A stretch of 36,847 bases of DNA from Acidobacteriota bacterium (GCA_029567505.1 JAKPXO010000001.1:1-36847), one strand, 5' to 3'. Numbered from the stretch's first letter, positions 17,513 through 26,544 are shown. Numbers and translations are program-made. Notes: generated by a model from the sequence alone, not told the origin.

Positions 17513-18013
17513 TCAGGTCGGGCTCGGAAAGATGCCCTGGAGGGCGATGCAGAAGCTGAGCGTCAGGAAGGGCTGCATGTTGAGGTGCGCCTGGCTCCCC
17601 CCCGTGTTCGCGGCCGTTCCCGGGTGAAGGGAGGTCAGGCTGACCGGCGCGTGGTAGACGTTGTTCCCCCCGCCGAGGAACCTGCCGGTGGGGTTCGCGT
17701 TCCCACTCGTAGCCGACGAGGACGCCGCCACGACGTGCGTGTGGGTCGGGAGCTCCGCGATCGAGAGCGTGTGCGCCTGCTCTCCTCCCCTCTCTCCGAG
17801 GGTGTGGCCGCTCCCGACGTGGATCGGGGTTCGCCCCCTGAGGTCCGGCAGGGCGAAGTTCACGCGCCCGTCCCCTCCGAACGTCGTCCCGAGGAGCGAG
17901 AAGAGCGCCTGGTTCTGGTTGATCGGAAGGAGCTGCCCATTGCAGAGGGCCCAGCCCTTCGGTGCGAACACGAAGCTCATGAGCCGGATCTCGGACAGGA
18001 AGGGTTCCGCCAT
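17513..18013 (-). CDS. Tail-collar domain protein (copy 3)
   Basis: A 166-residue paralogue, first of the three collar genes after the giant surface-protein gene. Motifs are FLSEIRLMSFVFAPKGWALC, NGQLLPINQNQALFSLLGTTFGG, NFALPDLRGRTPIH, PTHTH (H91, H93) and HLNMQPFLTLSF. A GTG codon directly before ATG could also start it, but GGAGG lies 7 bp from ATG 18013 and too close to the GTG, which decides the start. It begins 15 bp after the stop of the 2,735-residue protein, so they share a transcript. The central variable stretch (ATSGNANPTGRFLGGGNN) is rich in Gly, Ser and Asn. Confidence 0.9.
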   Translation of the reverse strand: MAEPFLSEIRLMSFVFAPKGWALCNGQLLPINQNQALFSLLGTTFGGDGRVNFALPDLRGRTPIHVGSGHTLGERGGEQAHTLSIAELPTHTHVVAASSSATSGNANPTGRFLGGGNNVYHAPVSLTSLHPGTAANTGGSQAHLNMQPFLTLSFCIALQGIFPSPT

Positions 18014-18028
18014 CACTTCACCTCCATC

Positions 18029-21000
18029 TCAGGGCGTGGGGCAGGCCGCGCCGCCCACGAAGCCGCCGCCCGTCGGGACCGTGTTCGAGGCGAGCCCGGT
18101 CGTCCCGCCACCGCCGTTGCTGCCCTGAACGAAGGCCACGACCGCCGCGTCGTTGTTGTTCGCGCCCCCGTAGCCCGGGAGCCTCACCGTCGTCCCCTGA
18201 CGCTGGCGGAGGCGGAAGTCGGTTCCTGCGTTCGCCCCCGAACCCGTGATGTCGTTCGCGAGGGCGCCGGCCCCGCCGATGCTCGCGCAGATCAGGTACG
18301 TGTCTCCCGGCACGGTGCCGCCGTTGAGGTGGATCCCGTTCATCGGCAGGCCGCCCGTACCGGGCTGCTTGATCGTGTTCCCGGTGATGGTCACGTTCAT
18401 CGCGCCGCTCATCGGCAAAGCGCCGCCACCCGTCAGGAGCTCGATCCCGAAGTTGTTGTACCCGCGGATCTGGTTCCCCGTGATGCCCGCCGTGACCGTC
18501 CCCAGGCCCGCGTTCTGGATCTTGAGCCCGGAGCCCGCCTTCGAGCCCGAGTCGGCGACGCCGGAAACGCCGATCTGGTTGTTCACGAACGTTCCCGAGT
18601 AGGTTCCCGCCCCGGTCGACTTGACGATGAGGACGGCGGTCCCGTCCGAGTCCCGGAACGTATTGCCCGTGATGTTGTACGTGAGGCTCCCGCCGAGGTC
18701 GCCTCCGCTGATCGTCACGCCCCCGCCGCCCGTCGCGATCGCCGGGTGGTTGTTCGTCAGCGTGTTCCCCGTGAAGACGAGGTCGCAGGTGGCTGTCCCG
18801 TTGTTGATGAAGTTGAAGAGGTCGCCGCGTGCCGACGTGAAGGTGCTGTTCTGGATCGTGGCGTTCAGGATCGCGGCTCCCGTCAGCGCCTCGAGGAGGA
18901 TCCCGTCGTTTCCATCCGCCGTGCTGTTCGCCCCGATCGTCACGCTCGAGAACGTGATCCGGTTCAGGGTCCCCGACGTGTTGACCACCCGGAAGTTGTC
19001 GACGAGGCCGCCGCTGATGTTCGTGCTCGACACCGACGCCGTGCCGGTGAGCTCCGTGAACGAGACGCTCCCCTCGCGGGCACCGGCGCTGTTGCCGTTC
19101 ACCCCGCTGATGACCGAGCTCGCGAGCGTGAATCCGTTCACCGTGAGCCCGCGGATCGCGAAGTTCTGGAAGCCGTTCAGCTGCATCCGGCTCAGGGAGA
19201 CGTTCGTCGCGTTGTCGAGGTAGATCCCCGAACCGGCGACCGCCCCGTCCGCGCCGACCATGTTCTGGATCGTCCCTCCGGAACCGGCCGTGCCGGTTCC
19301 GACGACCGCGAAGCTCCCTGACGTGCGTTGGAGGTAGATCCCGTTGCTTCCGCCGTTTGCGTTGACGGTCGTCAGGCTGACCGCGAGCGGCGTCGTCCCG
19401 GCCGCCCTCGTGATCTCGACGGCCGTGGCGCCCGTGGTCGTGATCGTGCCGCCCGAGACGGTCAGGGTCCCGGCGTTCTCCGTCGCGAGGAGCCCTCGCT
19501 GGCCCGTGTCGGGGCTCACCGTGAGCGCTCCGAACGTCACGTTCCCCAGGTTCGAGGCGAGGTTCACCCCGGTCCCGCCCGAGGACGTCGCCGAGGTCGT
19601 ACCGAGGCTGATGGTCCCTCCGGCCACGGACGTCTGGACGTCGATGCCGATTCCCGCCGGGTTCGTGACCGTCGTCGTGCCCGAGGTGAAGGTCCCGCCG
19701 ATCCCTCCGAGGTTGAGCCCCTTGCCCGTGCTGCTCGAGGACGTCAGGCTCGTGAACGTGATCCCCGAGGCGCTCGCGGAGACGCCCGTCAGGTCGACGG
19801 CCGCGGCGTTCGTCGCCGACACCCCGACGCCGTTCTGGACGGTGACGCCGGTGATCGCGCCGGCCTGGTTGTCCGTGAAGCCCACGGCTCCGGTCGTGGA
19901 GATGTCGAGGGAGCTGACGAGGACGGAGCTGCCGCCGAGCGTGACCGTCCCGGTGAGCGTCGGCTTGCCCGCGGCGGCGATCGTGAGCCCCGAGCCGCCG
20001 AGCGAGAACGCTGCGCCCTGGCCCCAGAGGACCTGGTTCGCATCCAGCGTGATGGCCCCGGTGGTGGTCGCCGCGCCCGTGTGGACGAAGACGACGTCGC
20101 CGGCTCCCGACGAGACGTCGGCGTTGGCCAGGTTGTTGAAGGGCGAGCTCGAGGTCCCGACCCCGTTCGCGCCGGAGCTGTTGACGTACCAGACCTGCCC
20201 GACGAGCGTGATGGTGACGTTCGCCGCGGCCTGGGACTCGACGCCGTTGGACGTGACCTTGTACGTAAACGTCGCCGAGGTCTCCGCGCCCGCGTTCGGC
20301 GTGTAGCGGAAGGCGCCCGCCGCCCCGAGCGTCACGGTCCCGTTCGCCGGCTGCGTCAGGCTCGTCACGGTCAGGCCCGGCCCGAGGTCGTTCGAGAGGA
20401 TGTTGGTGGTGTTCGCGACGAACGGTGTCGCCGGCGTCGGCGCGTACCCGCCGCCGTAGAACTCGGTGTTCCCGGCTCCGTTCGCATAGGTGTCCAGGAC
20501 GGCGACCGGTCGGGAGTCGAGGGTGTAGTCCTTCGCGATCGTGCAGGTCGTCGCCGTGTTCGTCGCGGTGACCGTGAACGAGAAGGAGCCCGTCCCGAGC
20601 GCCCCGCCGGGGGTCCCCGTGAGGGCGCCGGTCGCGGCGTTCAGCGAGAGCCCCTCCGGCAGGGAGCCGGCGGTCACGGCGTACGTGAAGCCGCCCGAGC
20701 CGCCGCTCGCCGTGACGGCCTGGCTATAGGCCGTGCCGAACGTGGCGTCCGGAAGGGCCGCGGCCGCCGGTGCGATGTTTAGGACGTTCACGGTGTAGCT
20801 CTGTGCGCCCGCGCAGCCGTTGACGTCGGTGGCCGTGATGCTGAAGGAGAACGAGCCGGCCGCCGTGATGGTCCCCGCGAGGACGCCCGTCGTCGGGTTC
20901 AGGGTCGTTCCCGGCGGGAGGGTCCCGGTCACGCTGAAGGTGAACGGTGCCGTGCCCGCCGAGGGGGTGATCGTCGTCGTGTAGGTCGACCCGACCGTCG

Positions 21001-24000
21001 CGCAGGTCGGCACGGCGGAGAGTCCGATGACGGGGCAGATCCGGACCGTGTAGGCGCGGCTGCCCGTGCAGTTCGTCGTCGTGTCGGTCGCGGTGACCGT
21101 GAACGTGAACTCGCCTTCGGCCGACGGCGTCCCCGTGATCGCGCCGCCGGAGCCGAGCGTGAGGCCGGCGGGGAGAGCCCCGGCCGTCACGGCGAAGGTG
21201 TACGGGCCCGTGCCGCCGGCCGCCGTCACGGTCTCCGTGTAGGCCGTTCCTACGATCCCGCCCGGAGGCGTCGCCGGGCTGACCGTGATCGTCGGGCAGA
21301 CGACCGTGACCGAGAACGGAGCCGAGCCGGTGCAGGTCGCGCCGGTCGCCGAGTCGGTCGCCACGATCGTGAAGTTGAACGTCCCGGCCGCGTTCGGGGT
21401 CCCCGAGAGGACGCCCGCGCTCGACAGCGTCAGGCCGGTCGGCAGCGTGCCGGTCGCGGTGAAGGTCCAGGGCGAGACGCCGCCCGTCGCCGTGAAGGTG
21501 TGCGTGTAGCCCGCCACCCCCGCCGTCACGTTCGTCGGCGGCGCCCCGCCTCCGACGGTGATCGTGGCGCAGGCCACGACGAGCGTGTACGCCTGGTCTC
21601 CCGTGCAGCCCGTCGGGTCGTGCGTCGCGCGGACCGTGAAGTTGAACGTCCCCACCGCCGTCGGCGTGCCCGAGATCTCACCCGTCGTTGGGTTCAGCGT
21701 CAGGCCCGCCGGCAGGGCGCCGGAGAAGACCGAGTAGCCGTAGCTGCCGCCCGCGAGCGCGCTCGAGGCGGTGATCGTCTGGCTGTAGGCCGTCGCCGCC
21801 GTCGCGCCGGGCAGCGTGCCGGGCGACAGCGTGATCGTCGGGCAGGAGATCGTCAGCGGGTAGCTGCGCGAGACCGCGCAGCCGTTCGCGTCCGTCGCCG
21901 TCACCACGACCGTGAAGCTCCCCGGCTCGCCCGGAGTGCCGGACAGAGCTCCCGTCGTCGGGTCGAGCGTCAGCCCCGTCGGAAGCCCCGTGGCGCTCCA
22001 CGTGATCGTCGCCCCGCTCCCCGTCTGCGTGAAGGTGACCGGCCCGTACGCCGTCCCCACCGTCCCCGCCGCGAGGCTCGCCGGCGCGTCGATCGCCATC
22101 TCCGGGCAGATCCGCAGCGTGAAGGCCACGCTCCCCGTGCAGCCGTTGGCGTCCGTCGCCGTCACGACGACCGCGAAGCCCCCGGCTTCCGTCGGCGTCC
22201 CCGTGAGCGCTCCCGTCGCCGCGTCGAGCGTCAGCCCCGCCGGCAACCCCGTCGCGCTCCATGCGACCGGAAGGACGCCGCCCGTCTGCGCGAAGGTGGT
22301 CCCCGCGTAGACCTGGTTGATCGTCCCCTGCACCGCCGTCGCCGGCGTCACGTCGATCACCGGGCAGATCCGCACCTGGTACGCCGTCGCGCCGCTGCAC
22401 CCGTACTGGTCCGTCGCCGTGATCGTGAAGCTGAAGAGGTTCGCCGTCGTCGGCGTCCCCGTGATCGCTCCGCTCGCTCCGTCGAGAGCGAGCCCGTCCG
22501 GAAGCGCTCCGTTCGTCACCGCGTAGAGGTAGGCCCCTCCGCCGCCGGCCCCCAGGACGGTCTGGCCGTACGCCGTCCCGACCGTTCCGTTCGTGAGCGC
22601 CCCCGGTCCCACCGTGATCGTCGGGCAGACGATGACGACCGTGTAGGCCTGGCTCCCCGTGCAGCCGTTCCCGTCCGTCGCCACCACCGTGAAGCTGAAG
22701 GTCCCCGCCGCCGTCGGCGTCCCCGTGATCGCTCCCGTCGCCCCGTCCAGCCCGAGGCCGGGGGGAAGCGTGCCGGGCGCCACCGAGTACGTCACCGTCC
22801 CGAGGCCGCCCGTCGACCCGACGCTCTGGCTGTAGGCGATGCCCGTCGTGCCGCCCGGCAGCGTCGCCGGGCTCACCGTGATCACCGGGCACTCCACCAC
22901 GAGCGTGTAGGCCCGCGTCCCCGTGCACCCGTTCGCGTCCGTCGCCGTGACCGTGATGTCGAACGTCCCCGTCACCGTCGGCGTCCCCGAGAGGACCCCC
23001 GCCGTCGTCAGGGTGATCCCCGCAGGCAGCGCCCCGGTCGTCACGGCGTACGTCACCGCCCCGACTCCGCCCGCCTGCGTCAGCGTCACCGGCCCGTACG
23101 CCGTCCCCGCCGTCGCGTTGGAAAGGCTCGCCGGGCTGACCGTGATCACCGGGCAGTCCACGACCAGCGTGAGCGCCCGCGTCCCCGTGCACCCGTTGGC
23201 GTCCGTCGCCGTGACCGTGAAGTTGAACGTCCCCGTGACCGTCGGCGTCCCCGAGAGGACCCCCGCCGTCGTCAGCGTCACGCCCGCCGGCAGCGCCCCG
23301 GTCGTCACGGCGTACGTCACCGTTCCGACCCCGCCCGTCTGCGTCAACGTCACCGGCCCGTATGCCACCCCTGCCGTCCCGTTCGAAAGGCTCGCCGGGC
23401 TCACCGTGATGACCGGGCACTCCACCACGAGCGTGTAGGACTGCGTCCCCGTGCACCCGTTCGCGTCGGTCGCCGTCACGGTGAAGCTGAAGGTCCCCGT
23501 GACGGTCGGCGTCCCCGAGAGGAGCCCGGCGCTCGTCAGCGTCAGTCCGGCCGGAAGCGCTCCGGTCGTGACGGCGTACGTCACCACCCCGACTCCACCC
23601 GTCTGCGTCAGCGTCGCCGGCCCGTAGGCCACACCCGCCGTCCCGTTCGAAAGGCTCGCCGGGCTGATCGTGATCGTCGGGCAGCTCACCGTGAGCGTCG
23701 TCGCGAGGGTCCCGGTGCAGCCGAGGGAGTCGGTCGCGGTGACGGAGAAGGGGAACGTCCCGACGACGGTCGGCGTGCCGGACAGGACTCCCGTGGCGCC
23801 GTCGAAGGTGACGCCCGTCGGGAGAGCGCCCGCGGTGACCGCGAACGTCGTCGGGCCGACCGCGCCGGAGGCCGTGAAGGTGGTCGGCGCGATCGCCACG
23901 CCGGCCGTCGCCGCCGGAAGGGTCGCCGTGACTCCGATGGGGTTACAGACCAGGATCGGGCGCGCGACCGTTAGGTCGCAGCCGTTCGCGTCGCGATAGG

Positions 24001-26236
24001 TGATCTCGACGTCGAACTGGCCCGCCTCGGTCGGCGTGCCCTCGATCCGGCCGCTGCTCGAGACCGTGAGGCCCGGCGGGAGGCGGCGCCCCGCGAACGT
24101 GCCGGAACCGGAGCCCCCAGTGACGGTCAGGGCGACCGTCGGGTAGGGAGCTCCGACCGTCCCGGCCGGAAGGCCCGCGGGCGCGATCGACATCGGCGGG
24201 CAGCCGACCTCGATCCTGTAGGCTCGCTCTCCGGTGCAGCCGTTGGCGTCCGTGACGGCGACGGTGAACGAGGCCGCCCCGGCCTCGACCGGCGTCCCCC
24301 CGAGGAAGCCCGACGGGGTGAGGGTGAGGCCGGCGGGGAGCTCGCCTTCCGAGATCCGGAAAGCGAGCGGCGGACGGCCGGCCGCGGCCGTGAAGGAGAC
24401 CCCCGGGTACGGCTCGCCGACCGTGGGCACGGGGAGCGTCTCGGGCTCGAGCGCCAGGTCTCCGCAGACCGCGATCTGGAGCGTCCGCGTCTTCACGCAG
24501 CTTCCCTTCCGGACCTTCAGCGTCACCTCGACGGGGCCGGCTCCCGGGAAGGAGGTCTTGTACGACCGGGCGTCCTTGTCGAGCTGGAGCTCAGGGCCGG
24601 AGCCGATCCGGATCGACTGGGAGGTCAGGTTCGCGGTCGGCGGATCGATCGCGAGCGTCCAGGAGAGCGTCGTCTCGACGCCCGGAATCACCGGGAGCGG
24701 CGTCGCCTCGAGCGTGAGGATGGCGACCTTCGAGCAGTCGCCTCCTCCCGGGAGGCCGAACGAGCGCGTGACGGCGTCGCCCGAGCCGTTGTCGATCTGG
24801 CTCACGTAGGCGTCGAGGGCACCCTGCTCGACCGTGACGTCGATGCGCGAGTTCGGCGGGACCGTGGCGAGGGAGAGCCCGTCGCGCGAGGTCGCGCCCG
24901 CGAGGGCCGACGCGAACCAGTCGGCGACGCCGAGCTGGCCCCATTCGCCGGGTGCCCTCTGGAACGGCGTCCGCCCCTGCTCGGCTCCGCGCTCGTCCCG
25001 GAGGACGAGGGCCCCGGCCGCCCCCTCGGGGCCGCCGACGAGCGCGAGGTTCGTCCGCGTCCCGGGGACGTTCAGCGTCTGGTCGATCCCCGTGAAGTAG
25101 CCGGTCGAGCCCGCGGCGAGGAGCCCCGTCGGCCAGATCGAGACGAACTGCTGCGCCGAGAAGGTCCCCGTCCGGACTCCGGTCGGGTCGAGGTTGTTCG
25201 TCCGCGCCGCCACGAGGAGCGGCGTGTCCGCGGAGACGAGGAGGGCGCTCGCCGTCTGCTCGGGGAAGCCGAGGAAAGCGAGGACCCGCGGCACCTCCAC
25301 GATCCCGTTCGCGGGAATCGGGACGGGCGCGCTCGCCGCCGAGGGCGCGCCGAGGGAGCGGACCGTCGCGACGACCGGCTCGGCGCCCGGGTTGAAGAGG
25401 CGCAGGTCCGTGACCCAGAAGGCGCCGAGGTGGCCCGGCGAGAGGGCGGCGCCCGAGACGAGACGCTCGGTCGAGCCCGCGGGGACCCGCTCGCACGGGA
25501 GCGCGATCGCGTCGGAGGTGACGTTGTCGTTGACGACGGCGTAGGCCGTCGCCCGGCCGGCCTTCACCTCGAACGCCGCGCGGCCGACCGGAAGAGACTC
25601 CTCACCGGCGATCGCCGTCACCGGCTGCTGCCAGACCTGCGGGGCCGCGGCCGAGAGGGTCGTCTCGCCGGCCAGGCTCCCGTCGGCCTCGAAGACGCGG
25701 ACGACGACGACCGTTCCCGGGTCCACGAGGGTCACGGAGAGATTCGTACGGTAGCCGGTCTTCGGGTCGGCCGAGTGGCTCACCCAGATCGAATGCCCCG
25801 TCTCGCCGGTCGCGAGAAGCTCCGCCTCCGGCACCGCGCCGAGGCCCAGCCCGTAAGGCCCCTCGGCCGCGGCGACGTTGCGCGTCGTGAGGCTCGCGAG
25901 GAGCGGTGTCTCCGAAGCGACCGTGATCGTGCCGGCGCTTCCCTCCGCGAGGCCGAAGAGCGTCTTCAGGGCGGCCTCGATCCGCAGGCTCTCGCCCGCC
26001 GCGAGCGTTCGCGTGACCGGAGCGGGCGTCGTCATGCCGGCCATCGGGACGAGCCCGACCGTCGCCGTCACCGCGGCGTCACCCGGGTTCGCCAGCTCGA
26101 GGGTCGAAGAGAATCGCGCGCCCTGGAGGCCGGAGAGCTCGGCCGCGCCCGGCAAGTAGGTCGTCTCCGCGACGAGGAGCGGCGACGAGCCGAGGAGGGC
26201 GGCCAGAACGAGCCCGAGGGCGATGCGCTTCGTCAT
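18029..26236 (-). CDS. Giant secreted Ig-repeat and beta-helix surface protein (2,735 aa)
   Basis: Signal peptide at residues 1-23 (cut near LLVA). A beta-rich N-terminal region runs to about 590. Fifteen tandem Ig-like repeats of about 88 residues (He_PIG type, LPAGLTLT..G.LSGTPT..GTF.FTVTATD.NGC.G) cover about 591-1907. A cadherin/VCBS-like module (ILSNDLGPGLTVTSLTQPANG) lies near 1940-2010. A long parallel beta-helix from about 2015 to the end is rich in ITGNTF, NNQIGV and SFTELTGTASV turns. Most Ig units start with Cys and carry a second Cys in NGCTG, suggesting one disulphide per unit. ATG 26236 is preferred to ATG 26251 because GAGG lies 9 bp before it. No LPxTG, IPTL or autotransporter barrel is visible, so anchoring is unclear. 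Probably an adhesin; first gene of the collar operon. Confidence 0.88.
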   Translation of the reverse strand: MTKRIALGLVLAALLGSSPLLVAETTYLPGAAELSGLQGARFSSTLELANPGDAAVTATVGLVPMAGMTTPAPVTRTLAAGESLRIEAALKTLFGLAEGSAGTITVASETPLLASLTTRNVAAAEGPYGLGLGAVPEAELLATGETGHSIWVSHSADPKTGYRTNLSVTLVDPGTVVVVRVFEADGSLAGETTLSAAAPQVWQQPVTAIAGEESLPVGRAAFEVKAGRATAYAVVNDNVTSDAIALPCERVPAGSTERLVSGAALSPGHLGAFWVTDLRLFNPGAEPVVATVRSLGAPSAASAPVPIPANGIVEVPRVLAFLGFPEQTASALLVSADTPLLVAARTNNLDPTGVRTGTFSAQQFVSIWPTGLLAAGSTGYFTGIDQTLNVPGTRTNLALVGGPEGAAGALVLRDERGAEQGRTPFQRAPGEWGQLGVADWFASALAGATSRDGLSLATVPPNSRIDVTVEQGALDAYVSQIDNGSGDAVTRSFGLPGGGDCSKVAILTLEATPLPVIPGVETTLSWTLAIDPPTANLTSQSIRIGSGPELQLDKDARSYKTSFPGAGPVEVTLKVRKGSCVKTRTLQIAVCGDLALEPETLPVPTVGEPYPGVSFTAAAGRPPLAFRISEGELPAGLTLTPSGFLGGTPVEAGAASFTVAVTDANGCTGERAYRIEVGCPPMSIAPAGLPAGTVGAPYPTVALTVTGGSGSGTFAGRRLPPGLTVSSSGRIEGTPTEAGQFDVEITYRDANGCDLTVARPILVCNPIGVTATLPAATAGVAIAPTTFTASGAVGPTTFAVTAGALPTGVTFDGATGVLSGTPTVVGTFPFSVTATDSLGCTGTLATTLTVSCPTITISPASLSNGTAGVAYGPATLTQTGGVGVVTYAVTTGALPAGLTLTSAGLLSGTPTVTGTFSFTVTATDANGCTGTQSYTLVVECPVITVSPASLSNGTAGVAYGPVTLTQTGGVGTVTYAVTTGALPAGVTLTTAGVLSGTPTVTGTFNFTVTATDANGCTGTRALTLVVDCPVITVSPASLSNATAGTAYGPVTLTQAGGVGAVTYAVTTGALPAGITLTTAGVLSGTPTVTGTFDITVTATDANGCTGTRAYTLVVECPVITVSPATLPGGTTGIAYSQSVGSTGGLGTVTYSVAPGTLPPGLGLDGATGAITGTPTAAGTFSFTVVATDGNGCTGSQAYTVVIVCPTITVGPGALTNGTVGTAYGQTVLGAGGGGAYLYAVTNGALPDGLALDGASGAITGTPTTANLFSFTITATDQYGCSGATAYQVRICPVIDVTPATAVQGTINQVYAGTTFAQTGGVLPVAWSATGLPAGLTLDAATGALTGTPTEAGGFAVVVTATDANGCTGSVAFTLRICPEMAIDAPASLAAGTVGTAYGPVTFTQTGSGATITWSATGLPTGLTLDPTTGALSGTPGEPGSFTVVVTATDANGCAVSRSYPLTISCPTITLSPGTLPGATAATAYSQTITASSALAGGSYGYSVFSGALPAGLTLNPTTGEISGTPTAVGTFNFTVRATHDPTGCTGDQAYTLVVACATITVGGGAPPTNVTAGVAGYTHTFTATGGVSPWTFTATGTLPTGLTLSSAGVLSGTPNAAGTFNFTIVATDSATGATCTGSAPFSVTVVCPTITVSPATPPGGIVGTAYTETVTAAGGTGPYTFAVTAGALPAGLTLGSGGAITGTPSAEGEFTFTVTATDTTTNCTGSRAYTVRICPVIGLSAVPTCATVGSTYTTTITPSAGTAPFTFSVTGTLPPGTTLNPTTGVLAGTITAAGSFSFSITATDVNGCAGAQSYTVNVLNIAPAAAALPDATFGTAYSQAVTASGGSGGFTYAVTAGSLPEGLSLNAATGALTGTPGGALGTGSFSFTVTATNTATTCTIAKDYTLDSRPVAVLDTYANGAGNTEFYGGGYAPTPATPFVANTTNILSNDLGPGLTVTSLTQPANGTVTLGAAGAFRYTPNAGAETSATFTYKVTSNGVESQAAANVTITLVGQVWYVNSSGANGVGTSSSPFNNLANADVSSGAGDVVFVHTGAATTTGAITLDANQVLWGQGAAFSLGGSGLTIAAAGKPTLTGTVTLGGSSVLVSSLDISTTGAVGFTDNQAGAITGVTVQNGVGVSATNAAAVDLTGVSASASGITFTSLTSSSSTGKGLNLGGIGGTFTSGTTTVTNPAGIGIDVQTSVAGGTISLGTTSATSSGGTGVNLASNLGNVTFGALTVSPDTGQRGLLATENAGTLTVSGGTITTTGATAVEITRAAGTTPLAVSLTTVNANGGSNGIYLQRTSGSFAVVGTGTAGSGGTIQNMVGADGAVAGSGIYLDNATNVSLSRMQLNGFQNFAIRGLTVNGFTLASSVISGVNGNSAGAREGSVSFTELTGTASVSSTNISGGLVDNFRVVNTSGTLNRITFSSVTIGANSTADGNDGILLEALTGAAILNATIQNSTFTSARGDLFNFINNGTATCDLVFTGNTLTNNHPAIATGGGGVTISGGDLGGSLTYNITGNTFRDSDGTAVLIVKSTGAGTYSGTFVNNQIGVSGVADSGSKAGSGLKIQNAGLGTVTAGITGNQIRGYNNFGIELLTGGGALPMSGAMNVTITGNTIKQPGTGGLPMNGIHLNGGTVPGDTYLICASIGGAGALANDITGSGANAGTDFRLRQRQGTTVRLPGYGGANNNDAAVVAFVQGSNGGGGTTGLASNTVPTGGGFVGGAACPTP
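20517..24466 (-). repeat. Fifteen tandem Ig-like repeat units inside the giant gene
   Basis: Unit starts can be read from the recurring CPxI(T/D)VSP segment, each 84-91 codons apart. The first unit starts at 24466 (CGDLALEPETLP) and the last ends near 20517 (CTIAKDYTLDS). Units 4 to 6 are nearly identical, units 7, 11 and 13 are close relatives, and units 1, 2, 14 and 15 are the most diverged. This fits growth by internal duplication from the middle. Confidence 0.85.
22892..23683 (-). repeat. Three near-identical 264-bp units
   Basis: Ig units 6, 5 and 4 occupy 22892-23155, 23156-23419 and 23420-23683, each exactly 264 bp (88 codons). The same landmark (around ATCACCGGGCA) recurs at 22881, 23145, 23409 and 23673. 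DNA similarity is high even at third positions, so duplication or gene conversion was recent relative to the outer units. Unit number here may vary between strains and be prone to misassembly. Confidence 0.85.
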
Positions 26237-26544
26237 CTTTCTTGACCTCATGGAATCAGCAGGGAGCTTCGATTCAGGGAGGGGCTGGCGCTGGGACGAG
26301 GGGCCGGAGAGCTCAGCGAAGAGCCGGGAGCAGGACGGCCACGAGGGCTGGAGGTCTGGACTAGACGGGGGACCAGACGGACGCTACCACGGTCAGGTTC
26401 GAACACGGATCGATTCTCAATGTAATCCCTTTCCGGTCCGGAACGAAACTTTCGGGCGCATCGGGCGTAGCCGCTATATGTGCCGCACCGGCGCGGTGTA
26501 CGAACTGTGACCTTGCGTCACACTCTTCGAGGAGGACTTGCCCC
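26237..26544. promoter_or_regulatory. Divergent promoter region between giant gene and tldD
   Basis: These 308 bp hold no credible gene; short open frames here lack ribosome sites and family signals. The part from 26401 to 26480 is noticeably richer in A and T than its surroundings and should carry the promoters of both flanking operons. A TATATG (26475-26480) could be the -10 of tldD, with no convincing -35. An odd palindrome CGAAA-C-TTTCG lies at about 26444-26454. Toward the giant gene I see no clear box, only an A/T-richer stretch around TGTAATCCC. Confidence 0.5.
26506..26522 (+). promoter_or_regulatory. Perfect palindrome TGTGAC-N5-GTCACA before tldD
   Basis: A 6-bp perfect inverted repeat with a five-base spacer, 22 bp upstream of the tldD start and just before its ribosome site. 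It resembles CRP/FNR-family half-sites (TGTGA/TCACA), but the halves are 7 bp apart, not the usual 6, so it may be a different regulator's operator or a small RNA hairpin in the leader. Confidence 0.35.

Noticed and set aside
16451-18013. Prophage or tailocin based on three tail-collar genes
   Set aside because: No other phage structural, packaging, lysis or integration gene is found within 10 kb either side, codon use is like the host's, and the genes are in an operon with a secreted protein.
22892-23683. CRISPR-like or satellite array because of regular spacing
   Set aside because: Units are 264 bp, contiguous without spacers, in one reading frame, and encode Ig-like domains.
16523-23974. 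Very long plus-strand open frames opposite the collar and giant genes (for example 16523-19321 and 21500-23974)
   Set aside because: They are rich in Arg, Asp and Val typical of antisense reading of GC-rich genes, have no family motifs or signals, and lie fully opposite well-supported genes.
26237-26544. A small gene at 26223-26510 in the divergent promoter region
   Set aside because: It begins inside the giant gene's signal-peptide codons on the opposite strand, lacks a ribosome site, and its composition does not look coding.
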